The notes: generated by a model not told the origin, from the letters alone. Counted from the stretch's first letter, positions 1-9,439 are shown. The stretch is 64,000 bases of DNA from Haladaptatus sp. DYF46 (GCF_021083305.1 NZ_JAJFAY010000005.1:303944-367943), one strand, 5' to 3'. Program-made: numbers and translations.

Positions 1-1040
1 CCGTCGATGAGTCCGTTGACCGCAGAGCTCGGGATTGAGGCTCCCTCTTCAGCGGTTTTGATGGCCTCGTTGAATGCAAATCTGGAATAGTCTCCCACCG
101 ACCCGTTGAATTCTGGCTCCGGATCGGGTTCAGCAATGAATTCGTTCGGGACGGTCGAAAGCGGCGGTATTCGAACGAGAATGATTCCCGTAATAATCAC
201 ACTAAGCAGGTACAAGAGAACGACGATCGGAAAGACATGCAAGATCTTGAGGACAGCAGCGATCGCTCCAATCGTTCCCAAGTTCGCCGTAGCGAAGCAG
301 GTACAGATGACGAAGACCTCTCGTTTGTCATAGCCGCCACGGTCGAAGACGTTTCGTGTGAGGTAATAGCCGATACTGAACGAGCCAAGCCATGACGCTG
401 CACTATCAAGCGCCGCACGACCGGGTAAATTGAACACTGGCTTCATCACCGGTTGGGAGAGCGCACCAACGAATTGCAGTCCCCCGAGTTCAGCGAGTAA
501 GTTGACGAAAACAGCACCAATCGGAATCACGAGCGCGATCGTCAGGAGGAGACCACCCCAGACAATACCTGATGTATTCTCGCTAAGTAGCCACTCCGGT
601 CCCTGACCGATGAAGATCGGAATCGCAAGAAAAATCCCGACGATACGGAATATCCAGAAAACATTCGACGTTTGCCAATAATCCAGCTCGAACCGATCGA
701 CTGTCCGGTCACTGATCGTCACGATTCCATGGTGGTTGGCCATCGAAATCGTCGTCAGGATTCCACCGGCGAGTATCAGACCGAGCGTTAGGAACTCCAC
801 GAAGGTCGGGAACGCTTCCTGTGTGAGACTCACAACGACGTCGAGTGGAATCGTAGTTTGACCGTTCCACTGGATCGGGAATAGAAAGAAGAACGAACCG
901 ATCCCGAACGCAAGGATGAACTTCAGCACGGGCTTTGGCCGCTTCTTTATTAACCTCACATCCCTGATCGTTTTTGTATCCAGATCGACACTATCGCCAG
1001 ACACATGCTCGTCATTCTCCCACGTGGTACTACCAAACAT
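1..1040 (-). CDS. YjiH-family nucleoside-recognition (Gate) membrane protein, 3' end outside window
   Basis: The gene starts at ATG 1040 and runs off the left edge, leaving 346 visible residues. A soluble charged N-terminus of about 38 residues is followed by several hydrophobic segments (around residues 40-55, 85-100, 130-145, 160-185 and 265-290). The patterns WFRIVG-like (WIFRIVGIFLAIPIF), RNVFDRGGYDKRE and CTCFATANLGTIG match the YjiH family of Gate-domain inner-membrane proteins, whose substrate is not firmly established. It diverges from the FAD monooxygenase at 1260 and may share its control region. The family call is from recognised motifs; transport of a nucleoside or an aromatic compound would be inference. 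Confidence 0.72.
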   Translation of the reverse strand, partial: MFGSTTWENDEHVSGDSVDLDTKTIRDVRLIKKRPKPVLKFILAFGIGSFFFLFPIQWNGQTTIPLDVVVSLTQEAFPTFVEFLTLGLILAGGILTTISMANHHGIVTISDRTVDRFELDYWQTSNVFWIFRIVGIFLAIPIFIGQGPEWLLSENTSGIVWGGLLLTIALVIPIGAVFVNLLAELGGLQFVGALSQPVMKPVFNLPGRAALDSAASWLGSFSIGYYLTRNVFDRGGYDKREVFVICTCFATANLGTIGAIAAVLKILHVFPIVVLLYLLSVIITGIILVRIPPLSTVPNEFIAEPDPEPEFNGSVGDYSRFAFNEAIKTAEEGASIPSSAVNGLID

Positions 1041-1259
1041 GGTTCGACCGTATTTTCCATCGATAATAAAGATATCGGTTGTTTATGTGAATTAGCTACG
1101 TTTCGCCGCTTTGAACCAACTTTCATATATAACTTATATTTAATATAGTCTCGCTCGAACGATCCGCATCAAATTTTCCATCCGTGAGTATCCTTGTCCC
1201 GCAGTTCGACACGATACGTGACCACAACTGTTATCATGATTTACTCCAACGATACGATC
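1041..1259. promoter_or_regulatory. Divergent intergenic control region
   Basis: The 219 bp between the YjiH-like gene and the monooxygenase contain an AT-rich run at about 1121-1151 with overlapping TATA-like hexamers on both strands. This is the most AT-rich stretch in the first few kilobases and probably holds both promoters. No clear operator dyad was recognised. Confidence 0.4.
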
Positions 1260-2489
1260 ATGAGCGATACTACGACAGCAGCGCCAGTGCTGATAGCTGG
1301 CGCGGGTCCAGTTGGAATGTCCACGGCATTAGCACTACACGCACGTGGTGTGGAGACGACGATATTAGAAGCAGAATCCGAAGATCGCGACCGGTCCGGG
1401 AGTCGTGCTATCTACGTCCACGGGTCGACACTCCGAACACTCGAACGAATTCATCCTGGACTCGGGACTGATCTCGTCGCCGAGGGGATCGTCTGGCCGA
1501 CGAGGCGTACCCTTTTCCGTGGAAAAGAAGTGTTCAGTCGAACGTACGACTCGCCCGGTGGCTCCGGTGATATTCCCCATTTCACCAGCATCCCACAAGT
1601 CGTGACTGAAGAATACATGCATCGCGCATTAGACGAAGCCGGTATCGATATCCACTGGGACGCTGAAGTGGAGACCGTGGAAACGTCGCCCGACGGAGTC
1701 GAAATCGAAACAGCCGACGGTCGTGAGTGGAGGGGGGAATTTTTGATCGGTGCTGACGGCGGTGGGTCGACCGTCCGGAAGGAAATCGGTGCGGATTTCG
1801 ACGGTGACCAGTCCGAGAACGCCTTCATCATTGCGGACGTCGCGGAAGTCGAGAATGAGCCACGCTCGCTTGAACGAGTGTTCCACTACGATGCACCAGC
1901 GGCTGACGGGCGAAACGTACTGCTCGTCCCCTTTTCTGGCGGCTGGCGGCTCGACATTCAATGTATCGAAGGCGACGACCCCGAAGAACTCTGCAGCGAC
2001 GAGCGAATGCGTGAGTTCGTTCGAGATATAATGGGTGAGCGGTATGCAGACAATCTACAGTGGGTTTCGAGCTACTATTTCCTCCAAGTGATGGCGGATA
2101 CGTTCGTAGACGAACATCGCCGAGTGTTACTTGCAGGAGAAGCGGCCCATCTGTTGGCACCATTCGGTGCTCGCGGGATGAACTCCGGGATTGCCGATGC
2201 GGATGAGGCGGCCTCCGCCGTTGCGGCTGCAATCAACGCCAAGACCGATGCGGTCATCCGCGATGAGGTCGAGCTGTATGCTGCTCGCCGTGAAACAGCT
2301 GCTGAATTCAACCTCGATGCGGCCGGTCAGGCACTGAAATACCTCCAAGGCGATAATCCGGCGACGGTCCTTCGGAAAGAAGCAGCTTCCGCCTTGGCAG
2401 ATCACTTCGAAACCGCCGGTGAGTGGCTCGACGATGCACCGTACGGCCCCCACGGAAATCCGCCGATCGTCTCGACGGGCAATTACTGA
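1260..2489 (+). CDS. FAD-dependent aromatic-ring monooxygenase (PHBH/UbiH fold)
   Basis: This 409-residue class A flavoprotein monooxygenase has the N-terminal Rossmann motif LIAGAGPVG near residue 11, a DG motif in IGADGGGSTVRK near residue 160, and the C-terminal GD-type motif. The last reads AGEAAHLLAPFGARGMNSG, with Glu in place of the usual Asp. Start ATG 1260 is preferred over upstream GTG/TTG codons because the protein then begins just before the Rossmann strand. Relatives hydroxylate phenolic acids, or their CoA esters, with NAD(P)H and O2. Gentisate dioxygenase and CoA ligases nearby suggest it supplies gentisate or gentisyl-CoA; the exact substrate is inferred. Confidence 0.85.
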   Translation: MSDTTTAAPVLIAGAGPVGMSTALALHARGVETTILEAESEDRDRSGSRAIYVHGSTLRTLERIHPGLGTDLVAEGIVWPTRRTLFRGKEVFSRTYDSPGGSGDIPHFTSIPQVVTEEYMHRALDEAGIDIHWDAEVETVETSPDGVEIETADGREWRGEFLIGADGGGSTVRKEIGADFDGDQSENAFIIADVAEVENEPRSLERVFHYDAPAADGRNVLLVPFSGGWRLDIQCIEGDDPEELCSDERMREFVRDIMGERYADNLQWVSSYYFLQVMADTFVDEHRRVLLAGEAAHLLAPFGARGMNSGIADADEAASAVAAAINAKTDAVIRDEVELYAARRETAAEFNLDAAGQALKYLQGDNPATVLRKEAASALADHFETAGEWLDDAPYGPHGNPPIVSTGNY

Positions 2490-2570
2490 ATTACGTTCAC
2501 CAGTCACCGTTCACACACAGGTAGTGGCGGCTCCCAAATCTACCGATAGACGGCAAAAACATGGGGTTTC

Positions 2571-2894
2571 TCAGCCCAACTGCAACGTTTTGGCGACCCA
2601 GTGATCCCGGGCAGCCATCACCAGTGATTTTTCGTCCTCGAAATCGGTCGTTTTGGCCGCGAACTCGTCCCACTCCCCGTGAGACACTCGATGAAGTTCG
2701 GCGGCGGAATCGGCGTTACTGGGGCTTGCTGCGACCAGCTCATCGAACGAGTCGAATTCGGTGTGGTTTCGGACGAACGTGGTGTCAAATAAATCGGTGA
2801 TGGAAATCTCCTCATCGCGATCATACACAGTATCCACATCCGGGATATCCCCACGCTGTTCTGCGGCTGCTTCGACGTCTACCTCTTGAGCCAT
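2571..2894 (-). CDS. Acidic hypothetical protein, 107 aa
   Basis: An unrecognised, very acidic soluble protein with no membrane segment, metal motif or signal peptide. ATG 2894 is chosen; in-frame ATG 2909 is also possible. It sits alone between the convergent end of the monooxygenase and the CoA ligase, on the ligase strand. The low-pI composition is ordinary for halophiles and supports real coding, but no function can be assigned. Confidence 0.6.
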   Translation of the reverse strand: MAQEVDVEAAAEQRGDIPDVDTVYDRDEEISITDLFDTTFVRNHTEFDSFDELVAASPSNADSAAELHRVSHGEWDEFAAKTTDFEDEKSLVMAARDHWVAKTLQLG

Positions 2895-3004
2895 GGTCTC
2901 AATCGTCATCGAAACCTTGTAAATCCATATCATTCTTGACCGCTCTCAGATATACCGTTGACATGCAGATAGCAGGGGCCAACCCAACGAGGAGCGTGAT
3001 CGTC

Positions 3005-4519
3005 TCAGGAAAGTTTATAACGGAGTATTTTCCCACTCGGATTCCGGGGGAGTTCGTCGAGAAATCGGTATTCTCGCGGTCGTTTGAAATTCGCTAGAGC
3101 ATCGTTGTTGGTACACCATTCTTCAAGATCGTCCGAGGTCAGATCGTCATCAGCGACGACGTATGCCTTGACGATTTCTCCCCACTCATCGTCCGGAACC
3201 CCAACAACGGCGACATCCCGAATTTCCCGATGGGTGATGAGGATGTCTTCCACGTTCTCCGGATGAATGTTCTCGCCACCACTAATAATCATATCGTCAG
3301 CTCGACCGGTGATTACGATAGTACCTTCGTCCGTCTCATAGGCTGCATCGCCGGTGAAGAACCAACCGTCGTGAATGGCTTCCTCGGTGCGTTTCGGCTT
3401 GTTCAGGTATCCGTCGAAAGCGAGCGGCGACTCCGTATTGACGATGAGTTCCCCCTCTTCACCGTGCTCAACCTCGTCGTTGGGATCGTTATCGAGGTTG
3501 ACGATCCGCGTCTCGTAGAACACGTTTGCCGGTCCCGTTATCCTCGGATCGTCGTTCTCGTCCAACCCTACGTGTGCAGTCGTCCCGAACGCTTCGGTCG
3601 TCCCGTATAGGTTCGCGATGTGATCCGGGTCGAATACATCGATGACGTTTTTGAAGAGCGCTGAGTTCATCGGTGCCCCGGAGTACCCGATCGCTCGAAC
3701 GCTACTGACGTCGACGTGGTCTATCGCGTCGGTGGCGAGATACTGACTGAAGATGGTCGGTGCCTCGTGAAGGCCGGTAACCTCCCATTCAGGGATCGCT
3801 TCGACACATCGTTCCGGATCGAACTCCGGCATACAGAGATACGTTCCGGACACGCTCAGGACGTTACAGAGGATGCCGTGAAGTCCGACGGTATGATACA
3901 GTGGCATTATGCCGATCAGCGTTTCATCGAGATAATATCGCTGGCCCATAGCGTTGACCAGCGTTCGAGTGGTCGTTGCACGATGGTCCAGCGGAATTCC
4001 CTTCGGGTCGCCGGTCGTCCCGGAACTATACAGGATGACACTCAGGTCATCACTGGTCACGTTGAGATCCGGTTCATCCGCCGGTGCGTCGAGAAGCGAG
4101 TCGAATGATTCCGCTTCCGACGGTGACCCGTCACCGACGAAGAACAGGTCGCAGTCAATCGAGTCAGCCGCTCTTTGCACTGACTCCGCCGACAAGGCAT
4201 CGTACACCAGCACGTCGGCGTTCGAATCGTCGACGTGGTACGCAACTCCACCGGCCGCCACTCGGAAGTTAAACGGAACCGGAACGGCTCCGATGAACTG
4301 AGTCGCGATGAACGTCATCGCATTCTCGGGTCGATTCCCCATACAGATGGACACCCTATCCCCGTGGTTGATACCGTGGTCACGCAGTCCGTTGGAAATC
4401 GAATACACCCGATTCGACAGCTCCCGGTACGTAAATTCTCGTCCGGATTCGAGGTCTACGATGGCATCTGTATCGGGTGTTCGGGCAACTGACTGCTTGA
4501 ACAATTGTGGAAAGAGCAT
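3005..4519 (-). CDS. AMP-forming acyl/aryl-CoA synthetase
   Basis: This 504-residue ANL-superfamily enzyme forms an acyl- or aryl-CoA from the acid, ATP and CoA. The P-loop-like motif YSSGTTGDPKGIPLDH is near residue 165, the A5 motif NLYGTTEAFG near 305, the hinge region FTGDAAYETDEGTIVITGR near 390, and the catalytic A10 lysine is in NPSGKILRYKL at the C-terminus. ATG 4519 (or 4525) follows a TATA-like CTTTATCTAG about 25 nt upstream. Its place between the monooxygenase and the E1 genes suggests activation of an aromatic or aryl-alkanoic acid; the substrate cannot be read from sequence. Confidence 0.87.
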   Translation of the reverse strand: MLFPQLFKQSVARTPDTDAIVDLESGREFTYRELSNRVYSISNGLRDHGINHGDRVSICMGNRPENAMTFIATQFIGAVPVPFNFRVAAGGVAYHVDDSNADVLVYDALSAESVQRAADSIDCDLFFVGDGSPSEAESFDSLLDAPADEPDLNVTSDDLSVILYSSGTTGDPKGIPLDHRATTTRTLVNAMGQRYYLDETLIGIMPLYHTVGLHGILCNVLSVSGTYLCMPEFDPERCVEAIPEWEVTGLHEAPTIFSQYLATDAIDHVDVSSVRAIGYSGAPMNSALFKNVIDVFDPDHIANLYGTTEAFGTTAHVGLDENDDPRITGPANVFYETRIVNLDNDPNDEVEHGEEGELIVNTESPLAFDGYLNKPKRTEEAIHDGWFFTGDAAYETDEGTIVITGRADDMIISGGENIHPENVEDILITHREIRDVAVVGVPDDEWGEIVKAYVVADDDLTSDDLEEWCTNNDALANFKRPREYRFLDELPRNPSGKILRYKLS

Positions 4520-4569
4520 AGGCAATAATAGAGAACTTAGACTAGATAAAGCTCTGGGTCACTGACTTC

Positions 4570-4587
4570 CCACGGCTATAGCCGTGG
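4570..4587. repeat. 18-nt perfect hairpin, IS200/IS605-end-like or terminator
   Basis: CCACGGCTATAGCCGTGG is a perfect palindrome. Such GC-rich hairpins next to a short TTTC tract are typical of ends of haloarchaeal IS200/IS605 elements, but it could equally end the E1 alpha/beta transcript that comes from the right. No transposase fragment was recognised beside it. Confidence 0.4.
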
Positions 4588-4880
4588 AGTTTCACCTATC
4601 GATGCTGAATGACTTTTCGAAGCAGTCGGGACCGACCGATGGTCACGATTCGACCCGCTGACCGAGATTCGCGTAGTGTTCATGAGTCTGCGATATTTGC
4701 TCCGACTGGACTTCGGGAAGCGGCTTCGTCTCTGCGAGCGTCCCATAGCGTGTCCCTCGGGATGGTTTGATCCCGCAAAACGATCTTGATTCCCATTGCT
4801 GCGGTACTCGGGCACGTTGTGAACTATTTCGGTCACTTTCCTTCGAGTTACGTTGGAATCGAACCCTCTGTCGAGGCTCC
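4588..4880. other. Intergenic region, no supported gene
   Basis: This stretch lies between the E1 beta stop and the hairpin. Minus-strand reading frames are open for short distances but recognisable sequence is split among frames, so it may be decayed coding DNA. Nothing firm is assigned. Confidence 0.3.
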
Positions 4881-5843
4881 TCACTTGAGAACTCTGCGAA
4901 TCCCTTCTTCGATGCGAGGCGGGTTGGGGAGGTAGTAATCCTCCATCGAAAGCAGGGGGACGGGGATATCGAAGCCAGTGACGCGTTCGACGGGCGATTC
5001 GAGATAGTATAGTGCATCGTCGTTGATTCGAGCGACAAGTTCCGATCCGAGTCCCCCCGTCCGCGCCGCTTCGTGTACCACCAATACCCGGCCAGTCCGT
5101 TTCACCGATTCGATGACCGTTTCGTGGTCAAGCGGTGAGACGGTACGGAGGTCGATTATCTCAGCGTCGACGCCGTGATTCTCCACGGCCGCCATCGTCG
5201 GTTCCATCATGGCGCCCCACGACACGACAGTCAGTTCTCTTCCCTCGCGCCGGACAGCGGCCTTTCCAATCGGTTCTTCGTAGGACTCCTCCGGGAGTTC
5301 CGCGCTGAACGACCGGTAGATGTGCTTCGGTTCTAGGAAGAGCACCGGGTCGGGATCGCGGATGGCTGCGATCAGGAGTCCCTTCGCGTCGTGTGGCGTG
5401 CTCGGGACGACCACCTTTAGTCCAGGGATGTGGCCATATGCCCCCTCTAAGCTTTCTGAGTGGTGTTCCAGCGCCTTGACTCCTGCACCGTAGGGTGTCC
5501 GAATGACGAGCGGTGCGGTCCATTCGCCACGCGTTCGCCAGCGAATTCGACTCGCCTGCGTGACGAGTTGGTCGAACGCCGGGGTGAGGAACCCCGAGAA
5601 CTGGATCTCGGCCACTGGTCGATAGCCGTACATTGCGAGGCCGACCGCGCCGCCGACGATAGCGATCTCCGAGAGAGGCGTGTCGGTGACTCGCTCCTTG
5701 CCGAATCGATCCTTCAGCCCGTCGGTTGCCCGGAAGACGCCGCCGCTTTCAGCGACGTCCTCGCCGAAGACAACAACCTTCTCGTTCGTTGCCATTTCGG
5801 CGTGCAGCGCGTCGTTGATCGCGCCGATGACGGTTTCTTGCAC
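4881..5843 (-). CDS. 2-oxoacid dehydrogenase E1 component, beta subunit
   Basis: The 320-residue beta subunit of a thiamine-diphosphate E1 (pyruvate, branched-chain 2-oxoacid or acetoin type). It shows the family signatures VVVFGEDVAESGGVFRATDG near residue 24, the TPLSEIAIVGGAVGLAMYG region near 55, and the C-terminal transketolase fold with DLRTVSPLDHETV near 225. The start is GTG 5843. It follows E1 alpha by 7 nt, so the two are co-transcribed and should form an alpha2-beta2 decarboxylase. No E2 acyltransferase or E3 gene follows. The 2-oxoacid substrate is unknown. Confidence 0.92.
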   Translation of the reverse strand: MQETVIGAINDALHAEMATNEKVVVFGEDVAESGGVFRATDGLKDRFGKERVTDTPLSEIAIVGGAVGLAMYGYRPVAEIQFSGFLTPAFDQLVTQASRIRWRTRGEWTAPLVIRTPYGAGVKALEHHSESLEGAYGHIPGLKVVVPSTPHDAKGLLIAAIRDPDPVLFLEPKHIYRSFSAELPEESYEEPIGKAAVRREGRELTVVSWGAMMEPTMAAVENHGVDAEIIDLRTVSPLDHETVIESVKRTGRVLVVHEAARTGGLGSELVARINDDALYYLESPVERVTGFDIPVPLLSMEDYYLPNPPRIEEGIRRVLK

Positions 5844-5850
5844 AGCTAGG

Positions 5851-7002
5851 TCACCCCTTCACCCGCTGTTGGATGTGATCGTACGCGTCAGGCCGCTCTT
5901 CAAGGAACGCCTTGAATTCGACCAGTTGACGCTGGAGGTACGGCGGTAGTTCATCGTACAGATACTCGAACAGCTCGTCGACGGACCGCTCTTCGTACTC
6001 GTCCGCGGCTGCCAGCGCGTTGTCGAACTCCTCGTTTATTTCCTCAACGAGGGCCTCCCGGTCGATGTCGGTCCACAGCCCTTCCGAGCGGAGGAACGAC
6101 TCGTACCGCACGAGCGGATCTCGCTCTTGCCACCGCTCTACCTCCAACTCGTCGCGATACCGGCCTGGGTCGTCGCTGGTGGTGTGGGCGTCGCGACGGT
6201 ACGTCACTGACTCCACGAGCGTCGGATTTCCGGAGCAGGCAGCTTCACGCGCTTCGGAGACCGCCTCGTACACGGCCAGCACGTCGTTTCCATCGACACG
6301 GATGCCATCGATTCCGTATCCGACGGCCCGTTGCGCTATCGAGCAGGCGTTCGTTTGCTTCTCGAATGGGGTTGAGATCGCATACTGGTTGTTCTGACAG
6401 AAAAACACCGCCGGCGCGTCGAGGACGCCAGCGAAGTTCACTGCCTCGTGCACCGCGCCGGTACTGCTGGCTCCATCGCCGAAGTACGCCGCAACCACGG
6501 AATCCGCGTCAGCGAGCTTCATTCCCCACGCGGCACCGGTGACGAGCGGTAGGTGCGATCCGATAGAGATGGCAATCATCTGGTCGTGTTTGGCCATCTC
6601 CCGGTTCGCATCCGCAACACCGCGCCAGAACAGTATCAAATCGCGGATCGGCAGCCCCTGGAGGAACATCGCGCCGGCTTCGCGTCCCATTCCGAGGAGC
6701 CAGTCTCCCTCCGCGAGCGCGTACCCGGATCCGATAATGCTCGCCTCCTGTCCGCGGCCGGATCCGAAGGTTCCGATCCGGCCGCGTCGCTGAAGTTTCA
6801 CCATTCGGTCGTTGAACGTTCGCTCTAGAAGCATCCAGCGGTAGAGCTCTTGAAACGCGTCATCGTCGAGGTTCGGAACCGTCGTGGTATCGTACGAGCC
6901 GTCGGGATCCAGAATCTGAAACGATCCGAAATCGAGATCGTCCTGTGAGACTCTCCCTCGGTTCACTCCGGCCGACACCTCGAATCTACTATCGTTTCCC
7001 AT
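5851..7002 (-). CDS. 2-oxoacid dehydrogenase E1 component, alpha subunit
   Basis: The 383-residue ThDP-binding alpha subunit. The ThDP/Mg motif is in YFGDGASSTGAVHEAVNFAG near residue 190, ending at CQNNQYAIS. The loop with YRRDAHTTSDDPGRYR near residue 285 carries the conserved histidine region and resembles branched-chain 2-oxoacid E1 alpha. ATG 7002 is chosen; the frame stays open upstream but that part is low complexity and lacks homology. It is the first gene of a two-gene unit with E1 beta and diverges from the hydrolase at 7217. Confidence 0.92.
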   Translation of the reverse strand: MGNDSRFEVSAGVNRGRVSQDDLDFGSFQILDPDGSYDTTTVPNLDDDAFQELYRWMLLERTFNDRMVKLQRRGRIGTFGSGRGQEASIIGSGYALAEGDWLLGMGREAGAMFLQGLPIRDLILFWRGVADANREMAKHDQMIAISIGSHLPLVTGAAWGMKLADADSVVAAYFGDGASSTGAVHEAVNFAGVLDAPAVFFCQNNQYAISTPFEKQTNACSIAQRAVGYGIDGIRVDGNDVLAVYEAVSEAREAACSGNPTLVESVTYRRDAHTTSDDPGRYRDELEVERWQERDPLVRYESFLRSEGLWTDIDREALVEEINEEFDNALAAADEYEERSVDELFEYLYDELPPYLQRQLVEFKAFLEERPDAYDHIQQRVKG

Positions 7003-7185
7003 GGCTTGTCGATTACCCTTGTTTGAGAATTCAGCGGTCGAGAGATAAATCCATCGGGACCCTCTAACCCTGACACGCTCGTGCTTGGTGACGGTGCTGA
7101 ACCGATCACCGTGCTTCGCCGCCGAGACACCGGTTCGCCTTCCGAAGCAGAGACGAGCGCGTGACGGACGGCGCGTACCGCCAAG

Positions 7186-7193
7186 ATTTATAA
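7186..7193 (+). promoter_or_regulatory. TATA box for the FAA-hydrolase gene
   Basis: ATTTATAA lies 24-31 nt before ATG 7217, the spacing expected for a haloarchaeal promoter driving a leaderless or near-leaderless transcript. Confidence 0.6.
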
Positions 7194-7216
7194 CGGTGCT
7201 ATACACACGGGTAACT

Positions 7217-8095
7217 ATGCGATTCGTTCGATTCGACGAGACCCGACTAGGATTACTGACCGAGGACGGCACCGGAGTTGTCGACCTTACCGACAGGCTG
7301 GAACTCGATGCCGACGATCCGCTCTTGGAGTACATCCACGACGGCTATGATGCGAGCGAGTATACCGACGCAGATCCCGACTACGATCTGGACGACGTAT
7401 CCATCGAAGCTCCAGTAAAGCGGCCGGGGAAGGTCATCGCCGCCCCGCTCAACTACGAAAACCATATCGAGGAGGCTATCGCCGACAAGGACATCACGAC
7501 GGAGGAGTGGTTCTCCATCGAGGATAAGGGATATTTCTTGAAAGCACCCTCCAGCGTCGTTGGTCCCGACCACGGCGTCGAGCTCCCGTTCTCGGATCGA
7601 CGTGTGGATCACGAGATCGAATTGGCGTTCGTAATGGGGTCGGATGCCAGGGATGTGGACGCCGACGAAGTTTGGGACGAGATCTTCGGATACACCATCC
7701 TGCTCGACATCTCGGTTCGCGGTGATCAAGACCGCTCCAACCGGAAGTCCTACGACACGTTCACGGTTGTCGGACCGTGTGTCGTGACACCGGACGAGGT
7801 CGGCGACCCGCAGAGCCTCGACATGGAACTCCGACTCAACGGCGAAACGAAACAGCGGGATAGCACCAACGACATGGTGTACACTTGTGCCGATGTCGTG
7901 CAGTACGCCTCACTCGGAACCACTATCGAAGCCGGAGACATCATCACGACAGGGACGCCCGAGGGCGTGAGCGCCCTGTCGGACGGCGACACCATCGACG
8001 CCGAAATCGAGAACGTTGGTTCCATGACCGTCGACGTAACGGCGCGCGACGTTCGCTTCGAGGACGTGAACGTCGAGAAGGGCGGTCAGCGCTAA
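7217..8095 (+). CDS. Fumarylacetoacetate hydrolase family protein, probable fumarylpyruvate/maleylpyruvate hydrolase
   Basis: A 292-residue FAH-fold enzyme. The substrate loop KVIAAPLNYENHIEEA lies near residue 75, metal ligands are expected in the DHEIELAFVMG strand near 137, and the closing motif is TGTPEGVSAL near 250. ATG 7217 has a TATA box at the right distance. FAH-family members hydrolyse fumarylpyruvate or maleylpyruvate in the gentisate pathway, and gentisate dioxygenase is the convergent neighbour at 8333. That makes fumarylpyruvate hydrolysis to fumarate and pyruvate the best-supported role. Other FAH substrates cannot be excluded. Confidence 0.88.
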   Translation: MRFVRFDETRLGLLTEDGTGVVDLTDRLELDADDPLLEYIHDGYDASEYTDADPDYDLDDVSIEAPVKRPGKVIAAPLNYENHIEEAIADKDITTEEWFSIEDKGYFLKAPSSVVGPDHGVELPFSDRRVDHEIELAFVMGSDARDVDADEVWDEIFGYTILLDISVRGDQDRSNRKSYDTFTVVGPCVVTPDEVGDPQSLDMELRLNGETKQRDSTNDMVYTCADVVQYASLGTTIEAGDIITTGTPEGVSALSDGDTIDAEIENVGSMTVDVTARDVRFEDVNVEKGGQR

Positions 8096-8209
8096 GTCCG
8101 CCGTCCCAAATACTATCGGAAGTCCGTCTCTCTCCGCGGCTTCCACTCAGTATCTATAGGGGGAAGCGTGTATGACAGGGGACACGGTTCATCTGGATTC
8201 TATGGGCGC

Positions 8210-8242
8210 GTGATTCGACGACCGGAGATCGCCTCGAATCAC
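8210..8242. terminator. Stem-loop between convergent genes
   Basis: GTGATTCGA and TCGAATCAC form a perfect 9-bp stem around a 15-nt loop, between the convergent hydrolase and gentisate dioxygenase genes. It could act as a bidirectional terminator. There is no long T-run, so this is tentative. Confidence 0.35.
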
Positions 8243-8332
8243 GAACGGCGGTTATTTGCTCAAACGCCGAAGAGGCGATCGACCTGATTTCCCTGTAGAA
8301 TCGATGAAGTTCTGGTTTGAGACGACAGAAAA

Positions 8333-9415
8333 TTAGGTCGGTTGCGCTTCGGCATAGAAGTTGAATGCCTCGAACACCGGACGGTCACTCATGCCGAGGA
8401 GGATCGCCTCGTCATCCGGTTCGTGGTGATGAATCTCGTCCGGCGGCACGACGAAGATATCCCACTTACCCCACTCCAACGCCTCGTCGCCGACATGGGT
8501 CGCTCCTTCCCCTTCGATGACGAAGTACACCTCCGTCGAGTTGTGGAAGTGCGGATCCGTCGGTCCCTCGTTGAGCAATTGTGCGCGGAACGACATCGTT
8601 GGGAACAACGGTTCCTTCCCCGTCGCCGGATTGACGTAGGCAAGGTTGTATCCGTCGTGCGGGTCGGGGTCGTCATTGTCAGCTCGCTGGTGCAGTGTCT
8701 CAAGCATCTCGTCCCAGCCGAAACGGTACGGCGGCGTCGCCTCTCGGATGCCCTCGAACGGCCCCGGAATTGACCCGTCCGCCTTCTCGTTCGCGGGACG
8801 GCCGCGACCGTACTGGGAGTCCCAGTACCCCTGGGTCTTCGTGACGGGTTGGCGTTCGAGTTCGTGATTCTCGAAGGCCTGTCGCTTGTTCAGCGAGTCC
8901 AAGAAGAGGGGTAGATCGAGGACGTCGAGCCACGCGGCCGTCTCGTCCGAGTCGTTGACGTGGTCGTGCCACTCCCACTGTGGCGTCGTGATGAGATCGT
9001 TGTCCTCCATCGGGAATTCCTCGCCCGCAACGACCGTCTTCATCTCCTCGTTGCCGTCGATGGTAAATCGCAAAGCGTTCGCCGAGTGGCGGTGGGAGGG
9101 GGCGGTTTCGCCGGGAGAGACCGTCTGGACGCCGACGTAGATGGTGTTCGATATCGCGTTTCCGATTGCGGTGTTAATGGGGACGGCGACCCGCCGCTGA
9201 AACCCCGGCGGCAGGTCGGCGATGGGCACGTCCGCTTCGATGCCATCGATGGCGGTTTGGATGTCCTCCCACTTCCAGATATCCGCTTCGAGGTCGTCAA
9301 TGACGTTTCCGAAGTCGTCTTCGACCTCCCAGAGCGGACGGAGACCGTGGTCTTCGAGGATGTTTCGCGTGTCGGAACTCAGCTCCAAGAGTTCCTCGGG
9401 ATCTTGTTGGGCCAT
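8333..9415 (-). CDS. Gentisate 1,2-dioxygenase (bicupin)
   Basis: A 360-residue bicupin that opens gentisate to maleylpyruvate using Fe(II) and O2. The N-terminal cupin has the metal-binding pair H108/H110 in PSHRHSANALRF, a sequence characteristic of this family. The second cupin is seen in DPHFHNSTEVYFVIEGEG near residue 285. ATG 9415 is taken because a TATA box lies 25-32 nt upstream and the preceding nine in-frame codons are unlike the family. Gentisate pathways are known in haloarchaea. With the hydrolase at 7217 it forms the ring-cleavage half of the pathway. Confidence 0.9.
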   Translation of the reverse strand: MAQQDPEELLELSSDTRNILEDHGLRPLWEVEDDFGNVIDDLEADIWKWEDIQTAIDGIEADVPIADLPPGFQRRVAVPINTAIGNAISNTIYVGVQTVSPGETAPSHRHSANALRFTIDGNEEMKTVVAGEEFPMEDNDLITTPQWEWHDHVNDSDETAAWLDVLDLPLFLDSLNKRQAFENHELERQPVTKTQGYWDSQYGRGRPANEKADGSIPGPFEGIREATPPYRFGWDEMLETLHQRADNDDPDPHDGYNLAYVNPATGKEPLFPTMSFRAQLLNEGPTDPHFHNSTEVYFVIEGEGATHVGDEALEWGKWDIFVVPPDEIHHHEPDDEAILLGMSDRPVFEAFNFYAEAQPT

Positions 9416-9439
9416 GGTCAGACTATCGCACAGATTCAT

